From NCBI RefSeq assembly GCF_014235875.1, contig NZ_JACJUK010000010.1:1-64000 (forward strand): a DNA stretch of 64,000 bases, given 5' to 3'. Below, piece after piece: positions 1 to 6,919 of the stretch. The notes beneath the pieces were generated by a model. It was given only the letters and a program-made list of their open reading frames with translations, had not been told where the DNA came from and did no database searches. The stretch's first letter is position 1. Every line of letters begins with the position of its first letter. The translations under genes and the position numbers were made by a program. Source of the stretch: Croceivirga lutea (GTDB lineage: Bacteria; Bacteroidota; Bacteroidia; Flavobacteriales; Flavobacteriaceae).

Positions 1-137
1 TAAATCCATTAGGGGTATTTTGGGGCAAAACAAAATTTCCCCTTCCTTTTTCCAAGCTTCGGTAGTCTGAAACTAATAAGCTAATTTTAAACTAAATCTA
101 AAGGCAGTTTTGGGACAGACTGCCGTTGTGCTTCATT

Positions 138-719
138 ATGGAAATTGAAAAGATCTTACACGAAATTGGGAAAACGTATTCCCCACTATGCAATGAATGT
201 CAGCAAGATTTCATTAGAAATTCAAACATTGGCAACTTCAAAAAAGGTGATGTTGTTGTTCGGGAAGGGCAACATTCTAAAAAAGCTTATTTAATTATTG
301 AAGGTTGTGCAAGGGCTTATTATTTGAAAGATGGAAAAGACATTTCTGACTGGTTTACCTTTGAAAACCAATTTATGGCATCTGTAGTTAGTTTTTTTAG
401 TAATCAACCTAGTCCGCATTATGTAGAGTTTGTTGAAGATTCTACAGTTCTTGAGTTTACAAAAGAAACAGTAGACTTACTTTCAAACAATTTTCATGAT
501 TTTGAGCGATTTATTAGTAAAGTAGTTACAGAAACTATGTTAGGACTTTGTGAAAGGTTGCATACTATTCAATTTGCTAAAGCAGAAGAAAGATATCAGA
601 ACTTAATAAGTATTTACCCAGACATTACACAACGTATACCATTAACCCATATTGCTTCCTATTTAGGCATTACGCTTGAAACATTAAGTCGAATTCGTAA
701 CCCTAAAGTTCGAATTTGA
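138..719 (+). CDS. Crp/Fnr-family transcriptional regulator
   Basis: A protein of 193 residues with an N-terminal cyclic-nucleotide-binding-type beta-barrel (about residues 25-115, including GDVVVREGQ and YLIIEGCARAYY) and a C-terminal helix-turn-helix ending in LGITLETLSRIRN, the usual recognition-helix region of Bacteroidota Crp/Fnr regulators. I chose the ATG at 138 over the upstream TTG at 126 because it gives the usual MEI-type N-terminus. The C-terminus stops shortly after the recognition helix, slightly short for the family but not clearly truncated. No Fe-S cysteine cluster is evident, so FNR-like oxygen sensing is unlikely; the ligand is unknown. It heads a run of plus-strand small membrane-protein genes that it may control, which is inference. 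Confidence 0.85.
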   Translation: MEIEKILHEIGKTYSPLCNECQQDFIRNSNIGNFKKGDVVVREGQHSKKAYLIIEGCARAYYLKDGKDISDWFTFENQFMASVVSFFSNQPSPHYVEFVEDSTVLEFTKETVDLLSNNFHDFERFISKVVTETMLGLCERLHTIQFAKAEERYQNLISIYPDITQRIPLTHIASYLGITLETLSRIRNPKVRI

Positions 720-774
720 TTTATATCAAATGATATGACTCCCATTAAAATGACCTTTGTAAAAAGATTTAAAA

Positions 775-1098
775 ATGGAAGATTTAAACAGTCAACAAAA
801 ATCAGTTTTTGGAACTTGGTGGGAACCTATTAGAAAATGGTTTTACCCTGCTTGGTTGCTTTACGAAACCTCAATTCGTTTCTATGAATATTCGTTAGGT
901 GTAAGCAACTATTTTATAACACAGCAAGAAAGTCTTGGAGAACTTTTTGCTCAAATTTTGGCAATTGCTTGTGGACTTGCAACATTCTTAATTTGCTCAT
1001 TCTATTTAACTATTCCGACCTGTATTATCCTTTATAAGTTTTTTAAAGAAGATAAACTTACACACCCATTTTTACATAAAATCAAAAAATATTTCTAA
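775..1098 (+). CDS. Small membrane protein of unknown function
   Basis: This encodes 107 residues. The N-terminal half is aromatic-rich (FGTWWEPIRKWFYPAW, a possible amphipathic membrane-facing helix). A strong hydrophobic span follows at about residues 60-92 (ILAIACGLATFLICSFYL...), and a basic tail ends in HKIKKYF. I do not recognise a family. It starts 55 bp after the Crp/Fnr-type regulator gene and ends 15 bp before the next gene, so co-transcription with its downstream neighbours is likely. Confidence 0.6.
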   Translation: MEDLNSQQKSVFGTWWEPIRKWFYPAWLLYETSIRFYEYSLGVSNYFITQQESLGELFAQILAIACGLATFLICSFYLTIPTCIILYKFFKEDKLTHPFLHKIKKYF

Positions 1099-1112
1099 TT
1101 CAAAGTTTAAAA

Positions 1113-1508
1113 ATGAAAATAATATACATAAAAATAGCAGGTATCATAAATCTTTTAGGTGCTATTCTTCATACGATAGGTGGACAAATAGAATTGGTTA
1201 ATCCGCTTTTAGATAGCAATATTAGTATTCAACAAAAGAGTGAATTAACCGCAGCTTGGCACATTGTAACGATCCTTTTATTTTTTACTTCTTACATCAT
1301 CTTGAAAGTCGGATTTTTAAAAGGCAGTAATCAAGTAAAAGAACAACTTAAATCTATTGCTTTTCTTTATATTTTATCAGGAATTCCATTTATAATTACC
1401 AGTTACATTTATAATGTTAATGCATTCCAATGGATATTATTAATGCCTATTGGTTTTCTACTCTTAATAGGTCTACGTAAATCATCTATTAAAAAACAAA
1501 ATATTTAA
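1113..1508 (+). CDS. Four-TM membrane protein, apparent paralogue of its downstream neighbour
   Basis: A protein of 131 residues with four predicted transmembrane segments. Segment 1 contains AGIINLLGAILHTIGG, segment 2 AAWHIVTILLFF, and segments 3 and 4 are SIAFLYILSGIPFIITSYI and WILLMPIGFLLLIGL. The spacing and identity of the intramembrane histidines (LxHxxxG in segment 1, WH at the start of segment 2) are repeated in the next gene, so the two look like diverged tandem duplicates. Only 9 bp separate them. Function is unknown. Paired histidines in neighbouring helices could bind haem or metal, but that is speculation. Confidence 0.65.
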   Translation: MKIIYIKIAGIINLLGAILHTIGGQIELVNPLLDSNISIQQKSELTAAWHIVTILLFFTSYIILKVGFLKGSNQVKEQLKSIAFLYILSGIPFIITSYIYNVNAFQWILLMPIGFLLLIGLRKSSIKKQNI

Positions 1509-1517
1509 TTATTTTTT

Positions 1518-1922
1518 ATGAACCAATATCTATGGGTTGCAGGTCTTTTATGTTTTATATTAGGATTAATGCACTCAATACTTGGTGAAGTATTAATTTT
1601 TAGAAAAAAGAAAGGGCATAAGAAAATAGCACCTACAATTATCACATCCGACTTAAAAGAACGACACCTTAGAATTATTTGGGCTACTTGGCATTTAGCT
1701 TCATTTTTTGGTTGGTGTATAGGTGCTTTACTTCTAAAAATAACAATGAAACAAACCGAATTAAGTGCTGATTTTATGCAATTCATAACTATCACGATAA
1801 CTATTACAATGTTCTGCTCTTCCTTTCTCGTTTTTATTGGGACAAAAGGAAAACATCCTGGTTGGATAGTATTATTATCAATTGGGGCTTTAACTCTATT
1901 AGAATTTTTAAATAGCATATAA
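1518..1922 (+). CDS. Four-TM membrane protein, apparent paralogue of its upstream neighbour
   Basis: This 134-residue protein has four hydrophobic segments: AGLLCFILGLMHSILGE, ATWHLASFFGWCIGALLL, FITITITITMFCSSFLVF and WIVLLSIGALTLLEF. It shares the LxHxxxGE and [AT]WHxxS pattern and overall topology with the preceding gene. The stop codon is directly followed by the ATG of the oxidoreductase gene at 1923, so the two are very likely translated from one message. Function is unknown; the link to a flavodoxin-fold reductase hints at a redox or quinone context without proving it. Confidence 0.65.
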   Translation: MNQYLWVAGLLCFILGLMHSILGEVLIFRKKKGHKKIAPTIITSDLKERHLRIIWATWHLASFFGWCIGALLLKITMKQTELSADFMQFITITITITMFCSSFLVFIGTKGKHPGWIVLLSIGALTLLEFLNSI

Positions 1923-2504
1923 ATGAACAAACGAATAGCACTTATTATAGGTCATCCAGATAAAGAAAGCTATAGTTACGCATTGGCGGATGCCTACAAA
2001 AAAGGCGCACAGGCATCAGGTGCTGAAATTCAAGAAATCGTACTACCAGATTTAGCTTTTAATCCTAACCTTCAACATGGTTACAGAAAACGAACCGAAC
2101 TTGAACCTGATTTACTAAAGAGTCAGGAAATAATGAAATGGGCAGACCATTTAGTTTGGGTATATCCTGTTTGGTGGGGTTCAGTACCGGCAATTATGAA
2201 AGGCTTTTTAGACAGAGTACTTCTTCCGGGTTACGCTTTTAGCAAACGGAAAGAATCTTTGTGGTGGAATAAACACTTTACAGGTAAAACAGCTCGGTTG
2301 ATATGTACCTTGGATCAACCCCCATGGTATTATCGGTTAATTAATAAATGTCCAAGTCATAATGCCATGAAAAAAGGGACACTACAGTTTATTGGTGTAA
2401 AAAAAGTAAGAATTACAACCATAGGTCCAATCAGACTATCTAAAGAAGCCTTTAGAGTAAAATGGCTCAAGAGAGTTGATAGATTAGGTCAAGCTGGTAA
2501 ATAG
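1923..2504 (+). CDS. NAD(P)H-dependent oxidoreductase, flavodoxin-like fold (NQO1/KefF/MdaB type)
   Basis: A protein of 193 residues that begins with the flavodoxin-fold strand IALIIGHPDKESYSYALADA, the FMN/FAD phosphate-binding loop of the NAD(P)H quinone reductase family. It contains the characteristic HLVWVYPVWWGSVPAIMKGF segment (about residues 75-98), followed by a GYAF motif near residue 105. These features fit cytosolic two-electron quinone or nitro reductases. Length is normal for the family. The gene abuts the upstream membrane-protein gene with no spacer, suggesting a shared operon. The physiological substrate cannot be told from sequence. Confidence 0.85.
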   Translation: MNKRIALIIGHPDKESYSYALADAYKKGAQASGAEIQEIVLPDLAFNPNLQHGYRKRTELEPDLLKSQEIMKWADHLVWVYPVWWGSVPAIMKGFLDRVLLPGYAFSKRKESLWWNKHFTGKTARLICTLDQPPWYYRLINKCPSHNAMKKGTLQFIGVKKVRITTIGPIRLSKEAFRVKWLKRVDRLGQAGK

Positions 2505-2537
2505 CATTTCAAAAAGCATCCGATAGAGAACAAAAAC

Positions 2538-2939
2538 ATGAGTAAAAGAACTGCCATTATAATAATGTTTTTCATCCTAGGGATGGTCTTGATATTTCAT
2601 TGCTTGATCTTTCTGGAGCAGATTCCCTATGATAAAGTTTGGGCCGGACAACTAGATTCTGTTGAAGAAATGAAAGCATTTGAAGCTTTCTCTATACTCC
2701 TAAATACCTTCATACTCATCATTTTGTCCGCTAAGTACAGACTTCTGAAAAAAGAAGAAAAAAATAAGGTCATCGACATACTCATATGGAGTTTTTCAGC
2801 CTTCTTTATGTTGAATACCATTGGGAATTTATTTGCACAAAGCGCAGTTGAACTAGTACTTGGAGGCTCCTTGACGCTAGTTTCTTCAATCCTGTGTTTT
2901 CTTATTGCAAGAAACAAAACGCGTAGCACAACACATTGA
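2538..2939 (+). CDS. Four-TM hypothetical membrane protein
   Basis: This 133-residue protein has four hydrophobic stretches: residues 5-27 (AIIIMFFILGMVLIFHCLIFL), 50-65 (SILLNTFILIILS), 82-105 and 108-125. A conserved-looking periplasmic loop lies between the first two (YDKVWAGQLDSVEEM). The pattern resembles small four-helix membrane proteins that recur in bacterial accessory regions, but I cannot assign a named family. It lies 33 bp after the oxidoreductase gene and 37 bp before the glycosyltransferase gene, in the same direction. Confidence 0.6.
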   Translation: MSKRTAIIIMFFILGMVLIFHCLIFLEQIPYDKVWAGQLDSVEEMKAFEAFSILLNTFILIILSAKYRLLKKEEKNKVIDILIWSFSAFFMLNTIGNLFAQSAVELVLGGSLTLVSSILCFLIARNKTRSTTH

Positions 2940-2976
2940 TAAAATAAAACAAAACTAAGAACAGTAAATTGAATGT

Positions 2977-4242
2977 ATGAAAGCCGTATTCTTTTCATTA
3001 GGTAGTCGTGGAGACATTGAACCATTTTTGGCTTTAGGAGAAATACTTAAAGAAAAAAAATGGGAAGTTGTTCATGCCTTTCCAGAACAGTTTAGAGAAC
3101 TAGTAGGCAATGATAAATTTTATGGTTTTACTAAAGAATTTATTGAGGTTTTACTCATTGGTGATCAATCAAAAGTAATAACGAGCAGAAGCGGTTCAAT
3201 TTTCAAAAGATTAAATACGCTTCTCGTCTTGGCTAAAAGGTCAATTAGGATTAACAAGGAAGTTACTTTGGAACAAAAAACAATTTTGGACAAAGAACTA
3301 CCTGATTATGTGTTTTACAATCAGAAATGCGTCTACCCAATGATTTGGGAATTTAAAAACCCTGGTAGAGGAATTTTTGTACACCCTTTCCCGTGTTTTC
3401 TTCATAAAGTTGATCATCACTCAATCATTGGCTTTGCAGGTGGCGGTAATCATGGTCGATTCTTAAATAGACTAAGCTATTCATTTCAAAGTTTAGTATT
3501 GTCTTTGGCTACTTATTCTATTACAAAAAAGTATCACAAGGAGTTAATGGGGAAAACAATAAATCCTCTACGGATTCGTAAAAGATTGCTTAATAAGACT
3601 AAATCATTTTATACTATCTCGCCTACTCTCTTTCCACAGCCAAAGGGCTGGAAACAGAACGCAAATGTTGTAGGATATTTCGAACGGAAAAAGTCTACAA
3701 GTTGGAAGGCAGATAAAAGTCTGGAAGAATTTATTGAAAATAATGATAAGATAGTTTTTATCACTTTTGGTAGTATTTCAAATACAAACCCTATTCAAAA
3801 AACCAAAGCAATACTTAATGCTTTATCCAAGCATAAAACACCTGCAATAATCAATACTTCCTGGGGTGGTTTGGTCGAACCCGAAAAATACCCAGACCAT
3901 ATTTATTTTGTAAGTAACATTCCTTACGATTGGGTTTTACCCAAAATGTACGCCGTTATTCATCATGGAGGTTCAGGAACTACACATCTAGCTTTAAAAT
4001 ACGGATGTGCTAGTTTAATCATTCCGCACTTCATTGACCAATTCTATTGGAATACCATAATCTACAAATTAAAAGCAGGTCAAAAAGGAATGTCAATAAA
4101 AAAATTCAATAAAAGTAATTTCGAACCACTACTTCTAGAATTATTAAATAATGAAAATTACAAAAGGAATGCGGAGAAAATTGCAAATAAAATACAAGAC
4201 GAAAGCAACATTGATAAACTAATAGAGCTTATATTAAAATAA
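2977..4242 (+). CDS. GT1-type glycosyltransferase (UDP-glucuronosyl/sterol-glucosyltransferase-like, GT-B fold)
   Basis: A protein of 421 residues. The N-terminus SLGSRGDIEPFLALGEILK is the typical acceptor-domain start of sterol 3-beta-glucosyltransferase and macrolide or flavonoid UGT relatives. The C-terminal donor-binding domain has ITFGSISNTNP (about residue 265) and the signature HHGGSGTTHLALKYGCASL (about residues 329-347) followed by PHFIDQFYW, matching the UGT donor-sugar loop. It should transfer a sugar from a nucleotide donor to a lipid or small hydrophobic acceptor at the cytoplasmic face. The acceptor is unknown. Being inside an apparent genomic island and followed directly by an attC-like palindrome suggests accessory cargo. 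Confidence 0.85.
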   Translation: MKAVFFSLGSRGDIEPFLALGEILKEKKWEVVHAFPEQFRELVGNDKFYGFTKEFIEVLLIGDQSKVITSRSGSIFKRLNTLLVLAKRSIRINKEVTLEQKTILDKELPDYVFYNQKCVYPMIWEFKNPGRGIFVHPFPCFLHKVDHHSIIGFAGGGNHGRFLNRLSYSFQSLVLSLATYSITKKYHKELMGKTINPLRIRKRLLNKTKSFYTISPTLFPQPKGWKQNANVVGYFERKKSTSWKADKSLEEFIENNDKIVFITFGSISNTNPIQKTKAILNALSKHKTPAIINTSWGGLVEPEKYPDHIYFVSNIPYDWVLPKMYAVIHHGGSGTTHLALKYGCASLIIPHFIDQFYWNTIIYKLKAGQKGMSIKKFNKSNFEPLLLELLNNENYKRNAEKIANKIQDESNIDKLIELILK

Positions 4243-4253
4243 AAATAACGAAA

Positions 4254-4384
4254 GCACAACATTGGGTATAAAACATAGGGCGGACAATGCTTTCTTGAAG
4301 TTTCGGGTTCTTAGCAAGTTTTGTCTCGCTGGACAAGTACGCAGCTGCGAAATGTCCTACGTTTCATACCTGAAACCGTTGCCA
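4254..4384. repeat. attC-like imperfect palindromic element
   Basis: A 131-bp stretch starts 12 bp after the glycosyltransferase stop and is visibly more GC-rich than its surroundings. Its outer arms are 4265-4280 and 4355-4370, complementary at 13 of 16 positions. The ends are GCACAAC (4254-4260) and GTTGCCA (4378-4384), similar in layout to the R'' (..AAC) and R' (GTT..) boxes of integron attC sites but not matching their consensus exactly. Inside are a TTGTC/GACAA hairpin (4321-4336) and a perfect palindrome CGCAGCTGCG (4340-4349). Size and position after a gene end fit an attC site. No integron integrase is in the window. Confidence 0.5.
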
Positions 4385-4473
4385 GTAATTTTGACCCGTC
4401 CTGAATAAAGGCTACAGGTTAGAGATTATAATTAAGTTTCGAGCAACAGGTCCCAAAACTTACCAAACAAATC

Positions 4474-4884
4474 CTATGAAGTGCGCGGAAGGTCTTTGTT
4501 TAAACTATTAAGTTGTTCCAACTCTTCCTCTAAGCTTAGTGGCTGAGAATCTTTTTCAATTAATGAGGGAGTTTCTTCTTTTGAAATGCCTTCTAAAAAT
4601 GATTTTACAATAATTAACGTGGGTAAGGTTTGTGTTTTTTCAATATCTCTTATAATTGACATTACTGCGTTGATTCGTTTTAAAAGTTTTGTTTCTAACT
4701 TCTTTAAATCTGTGGTTACTTCATCTTTTGGGTTTATCTGATTTCTTTTAAAAAAATCTAGCATTTCTTGTAAGGTAACAGATTGCGATTGCCCTTCTTT
4801 TTTCGCAAATCTTCTAAATTCTTCAGCAACGGGTTCTTTTAATCTTAGTGTTACAAAACGTTCTTTTAAGTACTCTTTATCCAT
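4474..4884 (-). CDS. BfmA/BtgA-like mobilisation protein
   Basis: A protein of 136 residues. The N-terminus KERFVTLRLKEPVAEEFRRF and the following QSVTLQEMLDFF resemble the ribbon-helix-helix-like N-terminal region of the BfmA/BtgA mobilisation proteins carried by Bacteroidota transposons and integrative elements. A long charged, probably coiled-coil stretch follows (residues 55-90), and the C-terminus is acidic (SLEEELEQLNSL). It probably binds DNA in the relaxosome or acts as an accessory transfer factor. The gene is on the same strand as the integrase and 319 bp downstream of it, which supports element membership. No relaxase gene accompanies it in this window. Confidence 0.65.
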   Translation of the reverse strand: MDKEYLKERFVTLRLKEPVAEEFRRFAKKEGQSQSVTLQEMLDFFKRNQINPKDEVTTDLKKLETKLLKRINAVMSIIRDIEKTQTLPTLIIVKSFLEGISKEETPSLIEKDSQPLSLEEELEQLNSLNKDLPRTS

Positions 4885-5203
4885 GTTTTAATAATTTTTA
4901 AATTGATAATCAGTTGTTTAGATTGTTTTTTAGTAAAAACACGATTCACACCTTCTTTTAAGAAGATTTAAAACGCTGAAAATCAAATAAATAAAAAACA
5001 TAACATGGCGCAGCCTGTTATCCTCTTGCTCTTCCTAAACCGTTGCGAAGCAACAAATAAAAAGACCAGAAAAGTTTGAATTATAAAGTAGGTTTGTTGC
5101 GCCCTATGGATTTTCTTTTTTACGCCTTTCTTCCCGAAATGCTAAAGAAACTCCACAGGGACCTTGCGCAAAAGTTGCGGTAAGATTTGGGGACTTTAAC
5201 TTC
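4885..5203. other. Non-coding spacer between integrase and mobilisation gene
   Basis: This 319-bp stretch has no convincing gene. It contains a short perfect hairpin, GTTGC-gaa-GCAAC (5042-5054), and a relatively GC-rich patch from about 5005 to 5190 that differs from the AT-rich flanks. Position next to a BfmA-like gene makes it a candidate for a transfer origin or recombination site, but no nick-site motif was recognised. Confidence 0.35.
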
Positions 5204-6436
5204 TTATTTTTCTTGGCTCTCCAATTTTGCCATCAACATTTGCATATCCTCACCTACCTTTTGTTCTAATACTCTGGCATAAATTTGAGTGGTTGTCAAC
5301 TTTGAATGACCTAACATTTTAGATACCGTTTCTATAGGTACACCATTAGAAAGGGTTATAGTGGTGGCAAACGTATGTCTTGCCGTGTGAAAGGTAACTC
5401 GCTTTCTAATTCCACAAGCTTTGGTTATTACTTTTAGATATTGATTCATTTTTTGATTACTGTATACTGGAAGTGCACTTTCCTCTAACACTTTTTCGGA
5501 TTCTTCACTATACTTCTCTAGAATTGCCTTCGCTTTTGTTAGTAGCGGAATTTTAACCGTCTCATTTGTTTTTTCTCTCTTTGTATAAATCCATAAGTTG
5601 CCATCGATTCCAATATGTATTTGTTCTGTTGTTAATTGTTTAACATCAATGTAGGATAGACCTGTATAACAGGAAAAAAGAAATACATCTTTTACGCGTT
5701 CATAACCAGTACCATTAAATGTGGTTTCTTCAATTAACGATAACTCTCTTTTTGTTAAATAACTCCGTTCAGTTTTTTCAAATCTAAGTTTGTAGTTTTT
5801 AAATGGGTCTTGAGCAACCCATTCTAACTTAACCGCTAGATTTAACATCTTCATCAATCGTTCTAAATGTTTCATAGTTCCATTATTAGAACATGTCTTT
5901 CTGGGGACTTTTGGAGTATAGCTCCGTAGGTAGTGTTCAAAGTCAGAAATAAAGCGATAATTCAATCTTTTAAGTTGAATGTCGGGCAGGTTCAATTGTT
6001 CATTTAAGAATTTATGAATATATCTTTCGGTCGAATGATAGTTTTTCATAGTACCTGGTTTCAGCAATAGATGCTGTGTGGTATTATGATATTTAACAAT
6101 GTCTAATAATGTCTTGTGTCCTTCGTCTTGCCCTAAATAACGAGCTTTGATTGCTTGTGCCGTTATTGTTACATCTTCTCTCAACAATACTTTATGAGCG
6201 TCCATAATGGATGCGTAAACCTCATCTAAATAACTATTTAACAACTTAGCTTTTTGGGTATTTCCTTTAATTCTTCCGAGTTTATCATCCCAATCATTCA
6301 CCGTGGTATATCGCTTTAAACTAATTTCTGCTCGCTTTCCATTTACAGTAATACGGGCATAAATTGTTAACCTCGTTGAGTCATTTGTATGGGCTCTGGT
6401 AAATATTAGTAGCTTAAAGGTATTGCTATTACGCAT
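5204..6436 (-). CDS. Tyrosine site-specific integrase (Bacteroidota integrative-element type)
   Basis: A 410-residue integrase with an Arm-DNA-binding domain (about 1-90), a SAM-like core-binding domain (about 100-200) and a C-terminal catalytic domain. Catalytic elements seen are Lys in WIYTKREKTNETVKIPL, HTARH (His-x-x-Arg), LGHSKLTTTQIYAR with the His and the nucleophilic Tyr. The first catalytic Arg normally found in TGLR is Ser here (TGLSYIDV), a substitution known from IntDOT-type integrases. The start was moved to the ATG at 6436 rather than the upstream TTG at 6475. The gene lies next to the 3' end of tRNA-Pro, the classic arrangement for integration into a tRNA gene. Confidence 0.93.
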   Translation of the reverse strand: MRNSNTFKLLIFTRAHTNDSTRLTIYARITVNGKRAEISLKRYTTVNDWDDKLGRIKGNTQKAKLLNSYLDEVYASIMDAHKVLLREDVTITAQAIKARYLGQDEGHKTLLDIVKYHNTTQHLLLKPGTMKNYHSTERYIHKFLNEQLNLPDIQLKRLNYRFISDFEHYLRSYTPKVPRKTCSNNGTMKHLERLMKMLNLAVKLEWVAQDPFKNYKLRFEKTERSYLTKRELSLIEETTFNGTGYERVKDVFLFSCYTGLSYIDVKQLTTEQIHIGIDGNLWIYTKREKTNETVKIPLLTKAKAILEKYSEESEKVLEESALPVYSNQKMNQYLKVITKACGIRKRVTFHTARHTFATTITLSNGVPIETVSKMLGHSKLTTTQIYARVLEQKVGEDMQMLMAKLESQEK

Positions 6437-6565
6437 GTTACATAGATTTAAGTTTGAAATAAATAGGTTTTGCAAATTGACCTAGATAGCTTCAAAGTCT
6501 ATCAAAATTATGCGTAAAGTAAGTATTGATTCATTCACCGAACTCTACACCAGAAATATAGTTTT

Positions 6566-6579
6566 ATCTGATATCAGAT
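6566..6579. repeat. 14-bp perfect palindrome upstream of the integrase
   Basis: ATCTGATATCAGAT is a perfect 14-bp inverted repeat, 130 bp upstream of the chosen integrase start and between it and the tRNA terminator. It could be an operator or an excisionase/integrase accessory site; nothing in the window shows which. Confidence 0.4.
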
Positions 6580-6596
6580 GAATGCATTAAAAATAA

Positions 6597-6630
6597 AAAG
6601 CACTGTTAATCAAATAGTTAACAGTGCTTT
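6597..6630 (-). terminator. Intrinsic terminator downstream of the tRNA pair
   Basis: A 13-bp perfect inverted repeat AAAGCACTGTTAA (6597-6609) and TTAACAGTGCTTT (6618-6630) surrounds an 8-nt loop. Read on the minus strand the stem is followed by TTTTTATTTTT, so it should end the tRNA-Ser/tRNA-Pro transcript before the integrase. Confidence 0.8.
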
Positions 6631-6653
6631 AATTACCACTACATAGTGGTTCG

Positions 6654-6728
6654 TCGGGGTGGCAGGATTCGAACCTGCGACCTCCTGCTCCCAAAGCAGG
6701 CGCGATAACCGGGCTACGCTACACCCCG
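6654..6728 (-). tRNA. tRNA-Pro (anticodon TGG)
   Basis: The full cloverleaf reads on the minus strand. The acceptor stem pairs CGGGGTG with CACCCCG, the anticodon arm is CCTGC-TTTGGGA-GCAGG with anticodon TGG, and the T arm carries GGTTCGAATCC. The discriminator base is A and CCA is not encoded. The 3' end faces the integrase gene; a further 7-bp hairpin (6635-6650) sits right against it. Confidence 0.95.
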
Positions 6729-6754
6729 AAGGTTATATCTTTATGGAAAAAAAG

Positions 6755-6838
6755 CGGAGAGACTGGGACTCGAACCCAGGCGACAGTTACCCGCCGACAG
6801 ATTAGCAATCTGCTCCGTTACCACTCCGGCACCTCTCC
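6755..6838 (-). tRNA. tRNA-Ser (anticodon GCT)
   Basis: A class II tRNA on the minus strand, 26 bp upstream of tRNA-Pro. The 5' acceptor strand is GGAGAGG and the 3' strand TCTCTCC. The anticodon arm is CAGAT-TGCTA-ATCTG with anticodon GCT, followed by the long variable arm (CGGCGGGTAACTGTCG) and the T arm GGGTTCGAGTCCC. The discriminator is G and CCA is not encoded. It reads AGC and AGT codons. Confidence 0.95.
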
Positions 6839-6875
6839 AATGTTTTTTACAAGAACGTCTCTAAAAATGCGGATG

Positions 6876-6906
6876 CAAAAATATAGTTTCAAAAACTAAG
6901 ACACAA
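6876..6906 (-). promoter_or_regulatory. Bacteroidota-type promoter for the tRNA pair
   Basis: On the minus strand TATTTTTG (6876-6883) matches the TAnnTTTG -7 box exactly. A TTG lies 20 nt upstream (6904-6906), close to the usual spacing of about 19 nt. Transcription would start about 30 bp before tRNA-Ser. Confidence 0.5.
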
Positions 6907-6919
6907 CTATTTTTTATAA

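Noticed and set aside
1505-1930. A 141-codon minus-strand frame
   Set aside because: It overlaps the four-helix membrane gene at 1518-1922 completely, and its product shows no recognisable fold; the plus-strand frame fits the operon.
2627-3025. A 132-codon minus-strand frame
   Set aside because: It sits over the membrane gene and the start of the glycosyltransferase gene, whose start motif SLGSRGDIEPF is clear.
1-6650. A second copy of the tRNA-Pro 3' end marking the far end of the island
   Set aside because: I looked for the 3'-end sequence (GGTTCGAATCCTGCC or its complement) and did not find it in this stretch.
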